NCBI GenBank assembly: GCA_020028535.1 | Contig: JAIBHM010000141.1 | Span: 1 to 9,747 of the forward strand | Origin: Armatimonadota bacterium | Lineage (GTDB): Bacteria > Sysuimicrobiota > Sysuimicrobiia > Sysuimicrobiales > Kaftiobacteriaceae | Direction: 5' to 3' | Length of the DNA stretch: 9,747 nt | Shown here: positions 1 through 6,020 of the stretch, in pieces | How positions within the stretch are numbered: the first letter of the stretch is position 1 | How the letters are laid out: each line of letters starts with the position of its first letter | Notes under the pieces: generated by a model | Told to the model about the DNA's origin: nothing | Database searches by the model: none | The model's input: the letters and a program-made list of their open reading frames with translations, nothing else | Program-made: the position numbers and the translations under genes

Positions 1-942
1 GCGGCCGTCCAGGTGCCGCGAGTAGTTCTCGATGCCCGGGCAGAAACCCACCTCACGCAGGAGCTCCATGTCGTACTTGCTGCGGAACTCGAGGCGCTGG
101 GCTTCCAACAATTTGCCTTGTGACTTGAACCACTCGACGCGCTCCCGCAACTCCGCCTCGATCGTCCCCAGCGCCCGCTCGAGGCGCTCATCGGTCGTCA
201 CCCAGTGCTTGGCCGGCCAGATGGCAATCGCGGTCTTCTCTTCGAACACTTCGCCTGTGAGCGGATTCAGCTCCATGATGCGGTCCACTTCGTCGCCGAA
301 GAGCTCGATGCGGACGGCGCGGTCCTCATAGGCGGGGTGCACTTCGATCACGTCGCCGCGCACCCGGAAGCGCCCGCGCGTGAAATCGATGTCGTTGCGC
401 TCGTACTGGATGTCCACCAGCCGGCGCAGGACGTCTTCCCTGCTCCGGCGCTCGCCTTTGCGAACGAGGAGCATCACTTCCTTGTAATCCTCCGGCCGGC
501 CCAGGCCATAAATGCACGAGACCGAGGCAACCACGATCACGTCCCGGCGTTCCATAAGCGCCTTCGTGGCGGCATGGCGGAGCCGGTCGATCTCGTCGTT
601 GATGGACGCGTCCTTGGCGATATAGAGGTCGGTCTGGGGGACGTATGCCTCGGGCTGGTAGTAGTCGTAGTACGAGACGAAGTAGCGGACCGCGTTCTTC
701 GGGAAGAATTCCCGGAACTCGCTGTAGAGCTGGGCGGCGAGGGTCTTGTTGTGCGCCAACACCAGCGTGGGCCGCTGCAGTTGCTCGATCACCCGGGCAG
801 CGGTATAGGTCTTGCCCGATCCGGTGACTCCGAGCAGCGTGTGGTACTGATGACCCTGCTTCAGGCTTTCGGCGAGCTGGGCAATCGCGTCGGGCTGATC
901 GCCACGCGGCTGCATGTCGGTGACCATTTCAAACTGCGGCAC
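1..942 (-). CDS. uvrB: UvrABC system protein B, N-terminal part (partial, runs off window start)
   Basis: UvrB is the DNA-damage-verifying helicase-like subunit of bacterial nucleotide excision repair; it is loaded by UvrA and recruits UvrC. The visible 314 residues begin VPQFEMVTDMQPRGDQPDAI, the usual UvrB start. A Walker A motif GVTGSGKT lies at residues 38-45. The tyrosine-rich beta-hairpin region that clamps DNA begins with YYDYYQPEAYVP at about residue 91, followed by the conserved DASINDEIDRLRHAATKAL stretch. The visible part ends GFCPGIENYSRHLDGR, also conserved. The C-terminal half, including helicase motifs IV-VI and the UvrC-binding tail, lies outside the window (family length about 660-700 residues). 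The start is taken as GTG at 942-940 because AGGAGG sits 10 nt upstream; an internal ATG at codon 6 lacks such a site. The gene follows coaE on the same strand but has its own candidate promoter. Identity is secure. Confidence 0.97.
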   Translation of the reverse strand, partial: MPQFEMVTDMQPRGDQPDAIAQLAESLKQGHQYHTLLGVTGSGKTYTAARVIEQLQRPTLVLAHNKTLAAQLYSEFREFFPKNAVRYFVSYYDYYQPEAYVPQTDLYIAKDASINDEIDRLRHAATKALMERRDVIVVASVSCIYGLGRPEDYKEVMLLVRKGERRSREDVLRRLVDIQYERNDIDFTRGRFRVRGDVIEVHPAYEDRAVRIELFGDEVDRIMELNPLTGEVFEEKTAIAIWPAKHWVTTDERLERALGTIEAELRERVEWFKSQGKLLEAQRLEFRSKYDMELLREVGFCPGIENYSRHLDGR

Positions 943-952
943 TGCTGGGAGC

Positions 953-958
953 CCTCCT
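953..958 (-). promoter_or_regulatory. Shine-Dalgarno site for uvrB
   Basis: On the minus strand this reads AGGAGG, 10 nt before the GTG at 942. It is the main reason for choosing GTG over the in-frame ATG five codons later. Confidence 0.75.
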
Positions 959-976
959 GCGGAAGCGCATAAAGGT

Positions 977-1006
977 AGTATACCATCGGGTCAAAAACGA
1001 GGTCTA
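977..1006 (-). promoter_or_regulatory. Candidate extended -10 promoter of uvrB
   Basis: On the minus strand the gap between coaE and uvrB contains TATACT (982-977), preceded by TGG to give the extended -10 form TGnTATACT. A weak -35, TAGACC (1006-1001), lies 18 bp upstream. Transcription would begin near 970, giving a leader of roughly 28 nt with the AGGAGG site inside it. The rest of the 114-bp gap (943-1056) shows no convincing terminator, so uvrB may be served both by this promoter and by read-through from polA-coaE. Confidence 0.5.
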
Positions 1007-1056
1007 CTCATCCCCTTCAGGGCGAAAGTAGAGGTGTTCGGTGCGACTGCGAATGG

Positions 1057-1662
1057 CTATGCCGTCGCGATCTCGCTCCAGAGGATCCCGACCTGCCGGC
1101 GGGTTTCCTCGATCGTGCCCGTATTATCGATCACCCAATCCGCTTCTGCGGCCTTCTCGGCGACAGGCCGTTGGGCGGCGAGGCGATGCCCAGCCTCCTC
1201 CCGCGTCAGGTTGTCCCGCGCCATCAGCCGTTCGATCTGCTGTTCGGGAGTGGCCGCCACGACGATGACCCCGTCCAGGTCGAACGCCTCCGGGCCTGTG
1301 GTGTCCAGGAGCAGGGGGATATCGACGATCACCACGGCATCGGGCTGCTCGGCGGCTGCCTGCTCAACCTGCGACTGTATCCGCCTGCGGATCTCAGGGT
1401 GAGTCATGACGTTCAACCTGCGCCGTGCGGCCGGATCCTTGAAGACAATCGCGCCCAGGCGCCTGCGGTCGAGGCTGCCGTCCGGGAGCAGGACATCCTT
1501 CCCAAACGCCTCGACGATCTTCTTGTACACCCCGGTGCCGGGCTGGACGGCTTCGCGCGCAACCTTATCCGCCTCGATGATTACGGCCCCCAGATCGCGG
1601 AACATCCCGGCGACAAGACTGGATCCGGAGGCGATCCCTCCGGTGATCCCGATGACTTTCAC
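1057..1662 (-). CDS. coaE: Dephospho-CoA kinase with atypical P-loop
   Basis: CoaE phosphorylates the ribose 3'-hydroxyl of dephospho-CoA using ATP, the last step of coenzyme A synthesis in the cytosol. The 201 residues match the family's length and layout: an N-terminal P-loop region MKVIGITGGIASG, then EADKVAREAVQPG (family DAD-x-x-AR), LDRRRLGAIVF, THPEIRRRI, DIPLLLD, RLMARDNLTREEA, RLAAQRPVAEKAAEADWVIDN and a C-terminal ETRRQV helix. The odd point is the P-loop: the family pattern GxxxxGK[ST] reads GGIASGSS, so lysine 14 is serine (codon TCC at 1623-1621). The first acid of the DAD motif is glutamate. The GTG start overlaps the polA stop as GTGA, with no ribosome site of its own, which points to translational coupling. 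The family assignment is firm; whether the enzyme is active cannot be told from sequence. Confidence 0.93.
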   Translation of the reverse strand: MKVIGITGGIASGSSLVAGMFRDLGAVIIEADKVAREAVQPGTGVYKKIVEAFGKDVLLPDGSLDRRRLGAIVFKDPAARRRLNVMTHPEIRRRIQSQVEQAAAEQPDAVVIVDIPLLLDTTGPEAFDLDGVIVVAATPEQQIERLMARDNLTREEAGHRLAAQRPVAEKAAEADWVIDNTGTIEETRRQVGILWSEIATA

Positions 1663-4310
1663 AGAGGTGTCATGTCGCGCCAGGTGGGCCCGATCTTCAA
1701 CTCGACGCGCAGCGGCACTTTGAGGGTGAACGCCGTTTCCATCACGCGCTTGACCTCCGGCGCCAGCGCCCGCAGCTCTTCCTCAGGCGCCTCGAAGAGC
1801 AGCTCGTCGTGGACCTGCAGCGTCATCAGCGAGCGCGGGAAACGCGGCAGCACGTGCCGGGAAATGTCCACCATCGCCTTCTTGATGATGTCCGCGCTCC
1901 CACCCTGGATCGGCGTGTTGATCGCCGTGCGCTCTGCGGCTTCGCGGATCGGCCGGTTGCGTGTGTGCACTTCCGGAATGTAGCGCCGGCGGTTCATGAT
2001 GGTCGTGACGTATCCCTGCTCCCGGCATTGCGCCACGATGTCGAGCATGTACTGCCGCACCCGCGGGTACTTCACGTAGTACTGCTCGATGTAGGCTTTG
2101 GCTTCCGTTCTGCTGATCCCCAGCTGTGTGGCCAGCCCGAAGTCGCTCATCCCATAGGCCACTCCGAATACGATCACTTTCGCGCGGCGCCGCAACTCGG
2201 GCGTGACGTTGTCGCGGGAAACTCCAAAGACCTCAGCCGCCGTCACGGTGTGGACGTCATCGCCTCGTTCGAACGCGGCAAGCAGGCCGGGGTCGTCGGT
2301 CACGTGAGCCAGGACACGCAGGTCGATTTGCGAGTAGTCGGCTGCGAGCAGTTTTGCTCCCGGTCCCGCCACAATCGCCCGGCGGATCTTGCGCCCTTCC
2401 TCGGTGCGGATCGGGATATTTTGCAGATTCGGATCGGTTGTGATCACACGGCCTGTCGCCGCAACGGTCTGATTGAATGTCGTGTGCACGCGGCCGGTCT
2501 GCGGGTGGATCAGGCCGGGGAGGACATCGACGTAGGTGGTCTTGAGCTTGGTCAGCTCGCGGTGGGCGAGGATCTTCGCCACGATCTCGTGCTGTGATGC
2601 GAGCTGCTCGAGCACCTCGGCATCGGTTGAATACCCGGTCTTCGTCCGCTTGATGGTCGGCAGCTGGAGCTTCTCGAACAGGACAAACCCCAACTGCTTT
2701 GTCGAGCTGATATTGAACTCGGTGCCCGCCAGCCGGTAAATCTCCGCGGTCAGGTCGTCCAGCCGGCGATCCAGTTCGGCGGAGAGATCCTTCAAATAGC
2801 CGACGTCAACCGCCACCCCGGCCGCCTCCATCTCGGCCAGCACCGCCGCGAGCGGCATCTCGATCTGGGTGAAGAGATCATAGACCGCCTTCTCTTTCAT
2901 CCGTTCCTCGAGGACCGGCCGGAGTCGCAGCAGCACGTCGGCGATTTCACACGCCTCGGCCACCTCGTCTCGACCCAGCCCGAGGCCGTTCTTCTCGAGA
3001 CCGGCCTTCTGCGGCTCTTCCTGATCCTCGATCCGCAGACGCCACCCGAGAAACTCCCAGGCGGCCATACCCACGGTATGCGTCCGCCGCCCCGGGTTCA
3101 TCAGGTACGAGGCGATGGCAACGTCGAAGTCGAGCCCTCGCGGCTCCACACCCAGGTGCCGGAGGCTCAGCAGGTCGGCTTTGACGTCTGCGCTTACCTT
3201 CAGCACGGGCGATTCGGCGAACGACTTCAATGCTTCGGAAGCGCCGTCGGAGAGCGTCGCGTAGAGAGCATCTCCAGGAGATGCGGAGAGCGCGAAGCCT
3301 TTCACGCCCGCGGTCAGGGGATGCCCCTCGCCCCGGGTAAGATACAACCCCAACTCCTTCGCCCCTCGGGCCGCGGAGGCCACTTCAGCCGGGCTTCCAC
3401 CGCGGTACTGCCCTTCCGGCTTCGGCTCCTCGACAACTCCAACTCGATCGAGCAGACTTCTGAACTCTAACTCCTCAAACAGCTCCTGCAGCCGTTTGCG
3501 ATCCGGCTGACGGCGGCGCAGATCCTCCCACGACCATTCGAGCGGCACATCGGTCACGATCGTGGCCAGGTGCTTGCTTTGGAGAATCTGCTCGGCGTGG
3601 CCCCGCAGCGCCTCCTGGAGTTTTGGCGCGACGCGGTCCAAATGGTCGAGCAGATCCTCGACGCTTCCGAACTGTGAGACGAGCTGGCTCGCTGTCTTTT
3701 CACCGACTCCCGGCACCCCCGGGATGTTGTCGGTAGTGTCGCCCTTCAGCCCTTTATAGTCGGGCAACTTGGGAGGCTCGAATCCGAAGCGCTGCTTCAC
3801 CTTGCCCAGGTCGTACACCGTGGTCTCGCTGATGCCCCGGCTCGTCACCATCACCCGGATGTTGGGTCCCACCAGCTGCAGCACGTCCAGGTCTCCCGTC
3901 ACGATCAAGACGTCGAAGCCTTCTGCCGCCGCCTTGCGCGCCATGGTCCCGAGGATGTCATCGGCCTCGTAGCCTTCCACCTCATAGATGGGGATGGCCA
4001 GCGCCTCCAGGATCTCCTTTGAGGCTTTGATCTGCGGCCGCAGGTCGTCGGGCATCCGCTGCCTGGTGGCCTTGTACTCGCGATACGCCGTGTGACGGAA
4101 GGTTGGGGCAGCCTTGTCGAAGGCCGCGGCCGCATACTGCGGCTGCTCTTCGTCGAGGATCTTCAGGAGCATGTTGGTGAAACCGTAGACCGCGTTTGTC
4201 GGCCTGCCGCCGGTCGTTGTGAAGTACGGCAGCGCGAAGAAGGCCCGGTAGACCAGGCCATTCGCATCGATGAGGACCAGCTTACGGTCGGAGGAGTTTC
4301 GAGAAGACAT
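1659..4310 (-). CDS. polA: DNA polymerase I (5' nuclease, degenerate 3'-5' exonuclease, polymerase)
   Basis: Pol I fills repair gaps and removes RNA primers. The 883 residues carry all three regions. The 5' nuclease (about 10-290) keeps its metal-binding acids, seen as VLIDANG (D15), AAFDK (D65), YEADD (E115, D117, D118), TGDLD (D140, D142) and GDTTDN (D191, D194), followed by the H3TH motif VPGVGEKTA. The 3'-5' exonuclease-like region (about 310-480) lacks the DxE pair near 322-328, and the usual YxxxD reads ExxxI at 452-456, so proofreading is probably lost, as in Taq. The polymerase domain has motif A DYSQIDLR (D658), motif B RRRAKVIVFGVAYG (R707, K711, F715, Y719) and motif C QVHDE (D835). 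Motif A has aspartate 663 where almost all relatives have the steric-gate glutamate. The ATG at 4310 is the only plausible start; AGGA lies 15 nt upstream, which is far. The stop overlaps the coaE start. Confidence 0.98.
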   Translation of the reverse strand: MSSRNSSDRKLVLIDANGLVYRAFFALPYFTTTGGRPTNAVYGFTNMLLKILDEEQPQYAAAAFDKAAPTFRHTAYREYKATRQRMPDDLRPQIKASKEILEALAIPIYEVEGYEADDILGTMARKAAAEGFDVLIVTGDLDVLQLVGPNIRVMVTSRGISETTVYDLGKVKQRFGFEPPKLPDYKGLKGDTTDNIPGVPGVGEKTASQLVSQFGSVEDLLDHLDRVAPKLQEALRGHAEQILQSKHLATIVTDVPLEWSWEDLRRRQPDRKRLQELFEELEFRSLLDRVGVVEEPKPEGQYRGGSPAEVASAARGAKELGLYLTRGEGHPLTAGVKGFALSASPGDALYATLSDGASEALKSFAESPVLKVSADVKADLLSLRHLGVEPRGLDFDVAIASYLMNPGRRTHTVGMAAWEFLGWRLRIEDQEEPQKAGLEKNGLGLGRDEVAEACEIADVLLRLRPVLEERMKEKAVYDLFTQIEMPLAAVLAEMEAAGVAVDVGYLKDLSAELDRRLDDLTAEIYRLAGTEFNISSTKQLGFVLFEKLQLPTIKRTKTGYSTDAEVLEQLASQHEIVAKILAHRELTKLKTTYVDVLPGLIHPQTGRVHTTFNQTVAATGRVITTDPNLQNIPIRTEEGRKIRRAIVAGPGAKLLAADYSQIDLRVLAHVTDDPGLLAAFERGDDVHTVTAAEVFGVSRDNVTPELRRRAKVIVFGVAYGMSDFGLATQLGISRTEAKAYIEQYYVKYPRVRQYMLDIVAQCREQGYVTTIMNRRRYIPEVHTRNRPIREAAERTAINTPIQGGSADIIKKAMVDISRHVLPRFPRSLMTLQVHDELLFEAPEEELRALAPEVKRVMETAFTLKVPLRVELKIGPTWRDMTPL

Positions 4311-4317
4311 CTATTCT

Positions 4318-4323
4318 ATTGTA
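4318..4323 (-). promoter_or_regulatory. Possible -10 element for polA (leaderless or near-leaderless)
   Basis: On the minus strand TACAAT (five of six bases of TATAAT) ends 7 nt before the polA ATG. If used, the transcript would start at or next to the start codon, which would fit the lack of a well-spaced ribosome site. No matching -35 is seen 16-18 bp upstream, so this is weak. Confidence 0.25.
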
Positions 4324-4414
4324 GTTCCTGCATGCAATTCGCGCGACCTTGCTGCTATATCCTCACCGGAAGCGCGCGCAAGCGAATGGCCGCACGCCAT
4401 CCCGGCACGGCGCG

Positions 4415-4443
4415 TTGACGGCCCTTCCTACCCCTTCTATACT
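4415..4443 (+). promoter_or_regulatory. Promoter of tRNA-Leu(CAA)
   Basis: TTGACG (4415-4420) and TATACT (4438-4443) are separated by exactly 17 bp, each matching the sigma-70 consensus at five of six positions. The -10 ends 13 bp before the tRNA, leaving a short leader. It is the best promoter in the window and may also drive the genes just after the tRNA. Confidence 0.8.
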
Positions 4444-4456
4444 TTCTCTGCAGATT

Positions 4457-4545
4457 GCCGGGGTGGCGGAACTGGCTGACGCGCGGGACTCAAAATCCCG
4501 TGGGCCGAAAGGTCCGTGTGGGTTCGACTCCCACCCCCGGCACCA
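4457..4545 (+). tRNA. tRNA-Leu (anticodon CAA), CCA encoded
   Basis: The sequence folds as a class II tRNA. The acceptor arms are GCCGGGG (4457-4463) and CCCCGGC (4535-4541), followed by discriminator A and an encoded CCA. The anticodon stem CGGGA/TCCCG (4484-4488, 4496-4500) holds the loop CTCAAAA with anticodon CAA at 4491-4493, which reads UUG leucine codons. A long variable arm (about 4501-4516), typical of leucine tRNAs, precedes the T arm GTGGG-TTCGACT-CCCAC. Confidence 0.97.
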
Positions 4546-4579
4546 GTGGTCCAATCTCCGTGGTGGCGAGCGCAGGGAC

Positions 4580-4942
4580 TTGACAGCCAAGTCCACTGCT
4601 CGCCTTGATGCAACGTTTGCTGCGCTTGCCGATCCCACGCGCCGGGCGATCCTCGGACGGCTCGCGTCAGGTGAGGCGTCGGTGATGGAGCTGGCGAAAC
4701 CGTTTGCGATGAGCCAGGCTGCGATCTCCAAGCACCTTAAGGTCCTGGAGCGCGCCGCCCTGATTTCACGCGGTCGGGACGCGCAGCGACGGCCGCGCCG
4801 GCTCGAGGCCAAGCCGCTCGCAGAGGCCACCGAATGGCTGGAGCGTTACCGGCAGCACTGGGAGGGCAACTTCCAGCGCCTCGATGCCCTACTCGACGAA
4901 CTGAAGATTCGGGAGAAGAAACGTAGACGGACGAAGCGATAA
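4580..4942 (+). CDS. ArsR-family winged-helix transcriptional repressor
   Basis: This is a small winged-helix DNA-binding regulator of the ArsR superfamily, of the type usually paired with an SRPBCC gene. The core reads LDATFAALADPTRRAILGRL, then a helix-turn-helix at about residues 35-57 (MELAKPFAMSQAAISKHLKV) and a wing and C-terminal helix ending LERYRQHWEGNFQRLDALL. There are no cysteines, so it is not a thiol-based metal sensor. The C-terminus is a very basic tail (KIREKKRRRTKR). The start is taken as TTG at 4580, giving 120 residues, since family members begin only a few residues before LDATF. The frame stays open upstream through the tRNA, where a start would make no sense, and the next in-frame ATG (4684) would cut into the DNA-binding helix. 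The ribosome site is poor (AGGG only 2-3 nt away). The stop codon overlaps the ribosome site of the next gene, so the two are one operon. Confidence 0.87.
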   Translation: MTAKSTARLDATFAALADPTRRAILGRLASGEASVMELAKPFAMSQAAISKHLKVLERAALISRGRDAQRRPRRLEAKPLAEATEWLERYRQHWEGNFQRLDALLDELKIREKKRRRTKR

Positions 4943-4953
4943 GGAGGCCGCCG

Positions 4954-5475
4954 ATGAAGAGTACGGGAACGTTGAAGGTCACTACGCCCAGCGAGCGAGA
5001 AATCGCAATGACGCGAGTCTTCGAGGCTCCACGCCACCTGGTTTTCGACGCCTTGACCAAACCCGAGCTGCTCAAGCGTTGGTTCTTCGGCCCGCCCGGC
5101 TGGCCGCTCGCGGTCTGCGAGGTCGATCTGAAGGTGGGTGGCGCCTATCGCTACGTATGGCGCGGCCCCGACGGAACCGACATGGGGATGCGCGGTGTCT
5201 ATCGCGAGATCGTTCGGCCCGAGCGGCTCGTGGCCACAGAGTCGTTCGACGAGTCCCGGTACCCAGGGGAGGCACTGGGAACGATGGTCCTTGTCGAGCA
5301 GGGCGGCAGGACCACGCTCACGAGCACGGTGCTCTACGAGTCGCGCGAGGCCCGCGACGTTGCCCTCAAGTCCGGCATGGTATCGGTCTTGATGCCGTTA
5401 ACGCAGCAGGGCGTGGCTGCGGGCTACGATAGGCTTGCTGAGTTGTTGGCGTCGCTGGGCCGGGGAGATTCCTGA
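4954..5475 (+). CDS. SRPBCC-domain protein (AHSA1/CalC-like)
   Basis: This 173-residue protein has the START/Bet v 1-like fold of the bacterial AHSA1 group, a hydrophobic-cavity protein whose ligand is usually unknown. Family signatures are RVFEAPRHLVFDALTKPELLKRWF (about 21-44), the FGPPGW loop (45-50), CEVDLKVGGAYRYVWRGPDG (55-74), GVYREIVRPERLV (81-93), the TTLTSTVLY strand (120-128) and a closing helix YDRLAELLASL (158-168). AAGGAGG lies just before the ATG and overlaps the end of the arsR gene, so expression is clearly coupled. ArsR-SRPBCC pairs are common; the repressor is generally assumed to control its own operon. The substrate cannot be named from sequence. Confidence 0.9.
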   Translation: MKSTGTLKVTTPSEREIAMTRVFEAPRHLVFDALTKPELLKRWFFGPPGWPLAVCEVDLKVGGAYRYVWRGPDGTDMGMRGVYREIVRPERLVATESFDESRYPGEALGTMVLVEQGGRTTLTSTVLYESREARDVALKSGMVSVLMPLTQQGVAAGYDRLAELLASLGRGDS

Positions 5476-5508
5476 ACGCCTCGGGGCCGCTTCGTAGCAC
5501 GGCTTGGT

Positions 5509-5910
5509 ATGCATCCCCGTCGGCTGTGGCGAAGCACAGGCGCGGTGCTCCTGGGGTTTTTCGCGGTCGTTGTTCTTTCGCTCGGCACCGACCAGGTGCT
5601 GCATGTGCTCAAGGTCTATCCGCCTTGGGGCCAACCGATGCACGACCCGGGCTTGAATCTTCTGGCACTGGCCTACCGGATCGTCTACACCGTCGTGGGA
5701 GGCTACGTCACCGCAAGGTTCGCTCCTTACAATCCGATGCGTCACGCCCTGGCCTTGGGGATTGTCGGGCTCGTAGTGGGCGCGGCCGGTGCGATCGCGA
5801 CGATCCCCATGGGTTTAGGCCCGAGCTGGTACCCGATCGCGCTCGTGGTCATTGCCTTGCCCTTGACCTTGCTTGGTGGAACTCTTCACCGCAGAAGGCA
5901 GGCTAACTAG
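5509..5910 (+). CDS. Small four-helix membrane protein of unknown function
   Basis: I do not recognise a named family. The 133 residues show four probable membrane helices: about 10-30 (a run of leucine, valine and phenylalanine after a basic start MHPRRLWR), 48-68 (NLLALAYRIVYTVVGGYVTA), 78-99 (glycine- and alanine-rich) and 105-126. The end HRRRQAN is basic, so both ends probably face the cytoplasm. It starts 33 bp after the SRPBCC stop, same strand, and is probably the third gene of the ArsR operon. The ribosome site before the ATG is weak, so coupling or a leader-poor start is possible. Reading-frame quality is good: it ends right at the repeat array and no other frame there looks real. 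Confidence 0.75.
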   Translation: MHPRRLWRSTGAVLLGFFAVVVLSLGTDQVLHVLKVYPPWGQPMHDPGLNLLALAYRIVYTVVGGYVTARFAPYNPMRHALALGIVGLVVGAAGAIATIPMGLGPSWYPIALVVIALPLTLLGGTLHRRRQAN

Positions 5911-5923
5911 GTCCGGACCGAGT

Positions 5924-5999
5924 TAAGGGAACATAAGGGAATGCTTAGTCGCTCCCTTATGTTCCCTTATGTTCCCTTATGTTCCTTTATCGTCCCTCC
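5924..5999. repeat. Helically phased decamer array with perfect 17-bp inverted repeat; candidate operator
   Basis: The core heptamer TAAGGGA occurs at 5924 and 5934, 10 bp apart. Its complement TCCCTTA occurs at 5953, 5963 and 5973, with degenerate copies at 5983 (TCCTTTA) and 5993 (TCCCTCC), again every 10 bp. Positions 5924-5940 and 5953-5969 form a perfect 17-bp inverted repeat around a 12-nt loop. Because the right side is tandem, the left arm can also pair perfectly with 5963-5979, and with one mismatch with 5973-5989. A further TAAGGGA at 6010-6016 touches the start of the next gene, where it may simply be the ribosome site. A 10-bp period puts every copy on one face of the helix, as expected for cooperative protein binding. 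The position just before a molybdate-type regulator gene suggests an operator; a terminator for the preceding operon is less likely because no T-run follows. Confidence 0.85.
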
Positions 6000-6004
6000 T
6001 AGGG

Positions 6005-6016
6005 TATCATAAGGGA
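6005..6016 (+). promoter_or_regulatory. Possible -10 and ribosome site of the molybdate operon
   Basis: TATCAT at 6005-6010 matches the -10 consensus at four of six positions; a -35 17 bp upstream would fall inside the decamer array and is poor. AAGGGA at 6011-6016 is 4 nt before the ATG and could act as a close ribosome site. If the -10 is right, the leader is only a few nt long and protein bound to the array would block RNA polymerase. Confidence 0.3.
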
Positions 6017-6020
6017 CTGT

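Noticed and set aside
205..972. Long plus-strand open frame (255 codons) opposite uvrB
   Set aside because: Its translation has no recognisable domains and it lies antisense to clearly conserved UvrB sequence; it is a GC-rich shadow frame.
1022..1045. Small hairpin CCCTGAAGGGG before uvrB (minus strand) as a terminator for coaE
   Set aside because: The stem is only about 4 bp and the T-run lies some 16 nt further on, too far and too weak for an intrinsic terminator.
1809..2597. Long plus-strand open frame opposite polA
   Set aside because: It is antisense to the conserved polymerase domain of PolA, and the translation is rich in His, Arg and Asp with no domain.
4457..4545. tRNA-Leu as an attachment site for an integrated element
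   Set aside because: No integrase is present and I found no second copy of the tRNA 3' end elsewhere in the window.
4349..4579. Upstream extension of the ArsR reading frame with an ATG at 4349
   Set aside because: It would translate through the tRNA promoter and the whole tRNA-Leu gene; homology to ArsR proteins begins only near 4590-4601.
4580..4585. Perfect TTGACA as a -35 box
   Set aside because: No -10-like hexamer lies 16-19 bp downstream; the TTG is better read as the ArsR start codon.
5924..5969. Intrinsic terminator of the ArsR operon
   Set aside because: The 17-bp stem is perfect, but the arms are only moderately GC-rich and are followed by more decamers, not a T-run; the repeat pattern continues past the stem, so an operator explains it better.
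5953..5990. Possible CRISPR-like tandem repeat
   Set aside because: The units are 10 bp, contiguous and without spacers, and no cas genes are nearby; it is a short phased array, not a CRISPR.
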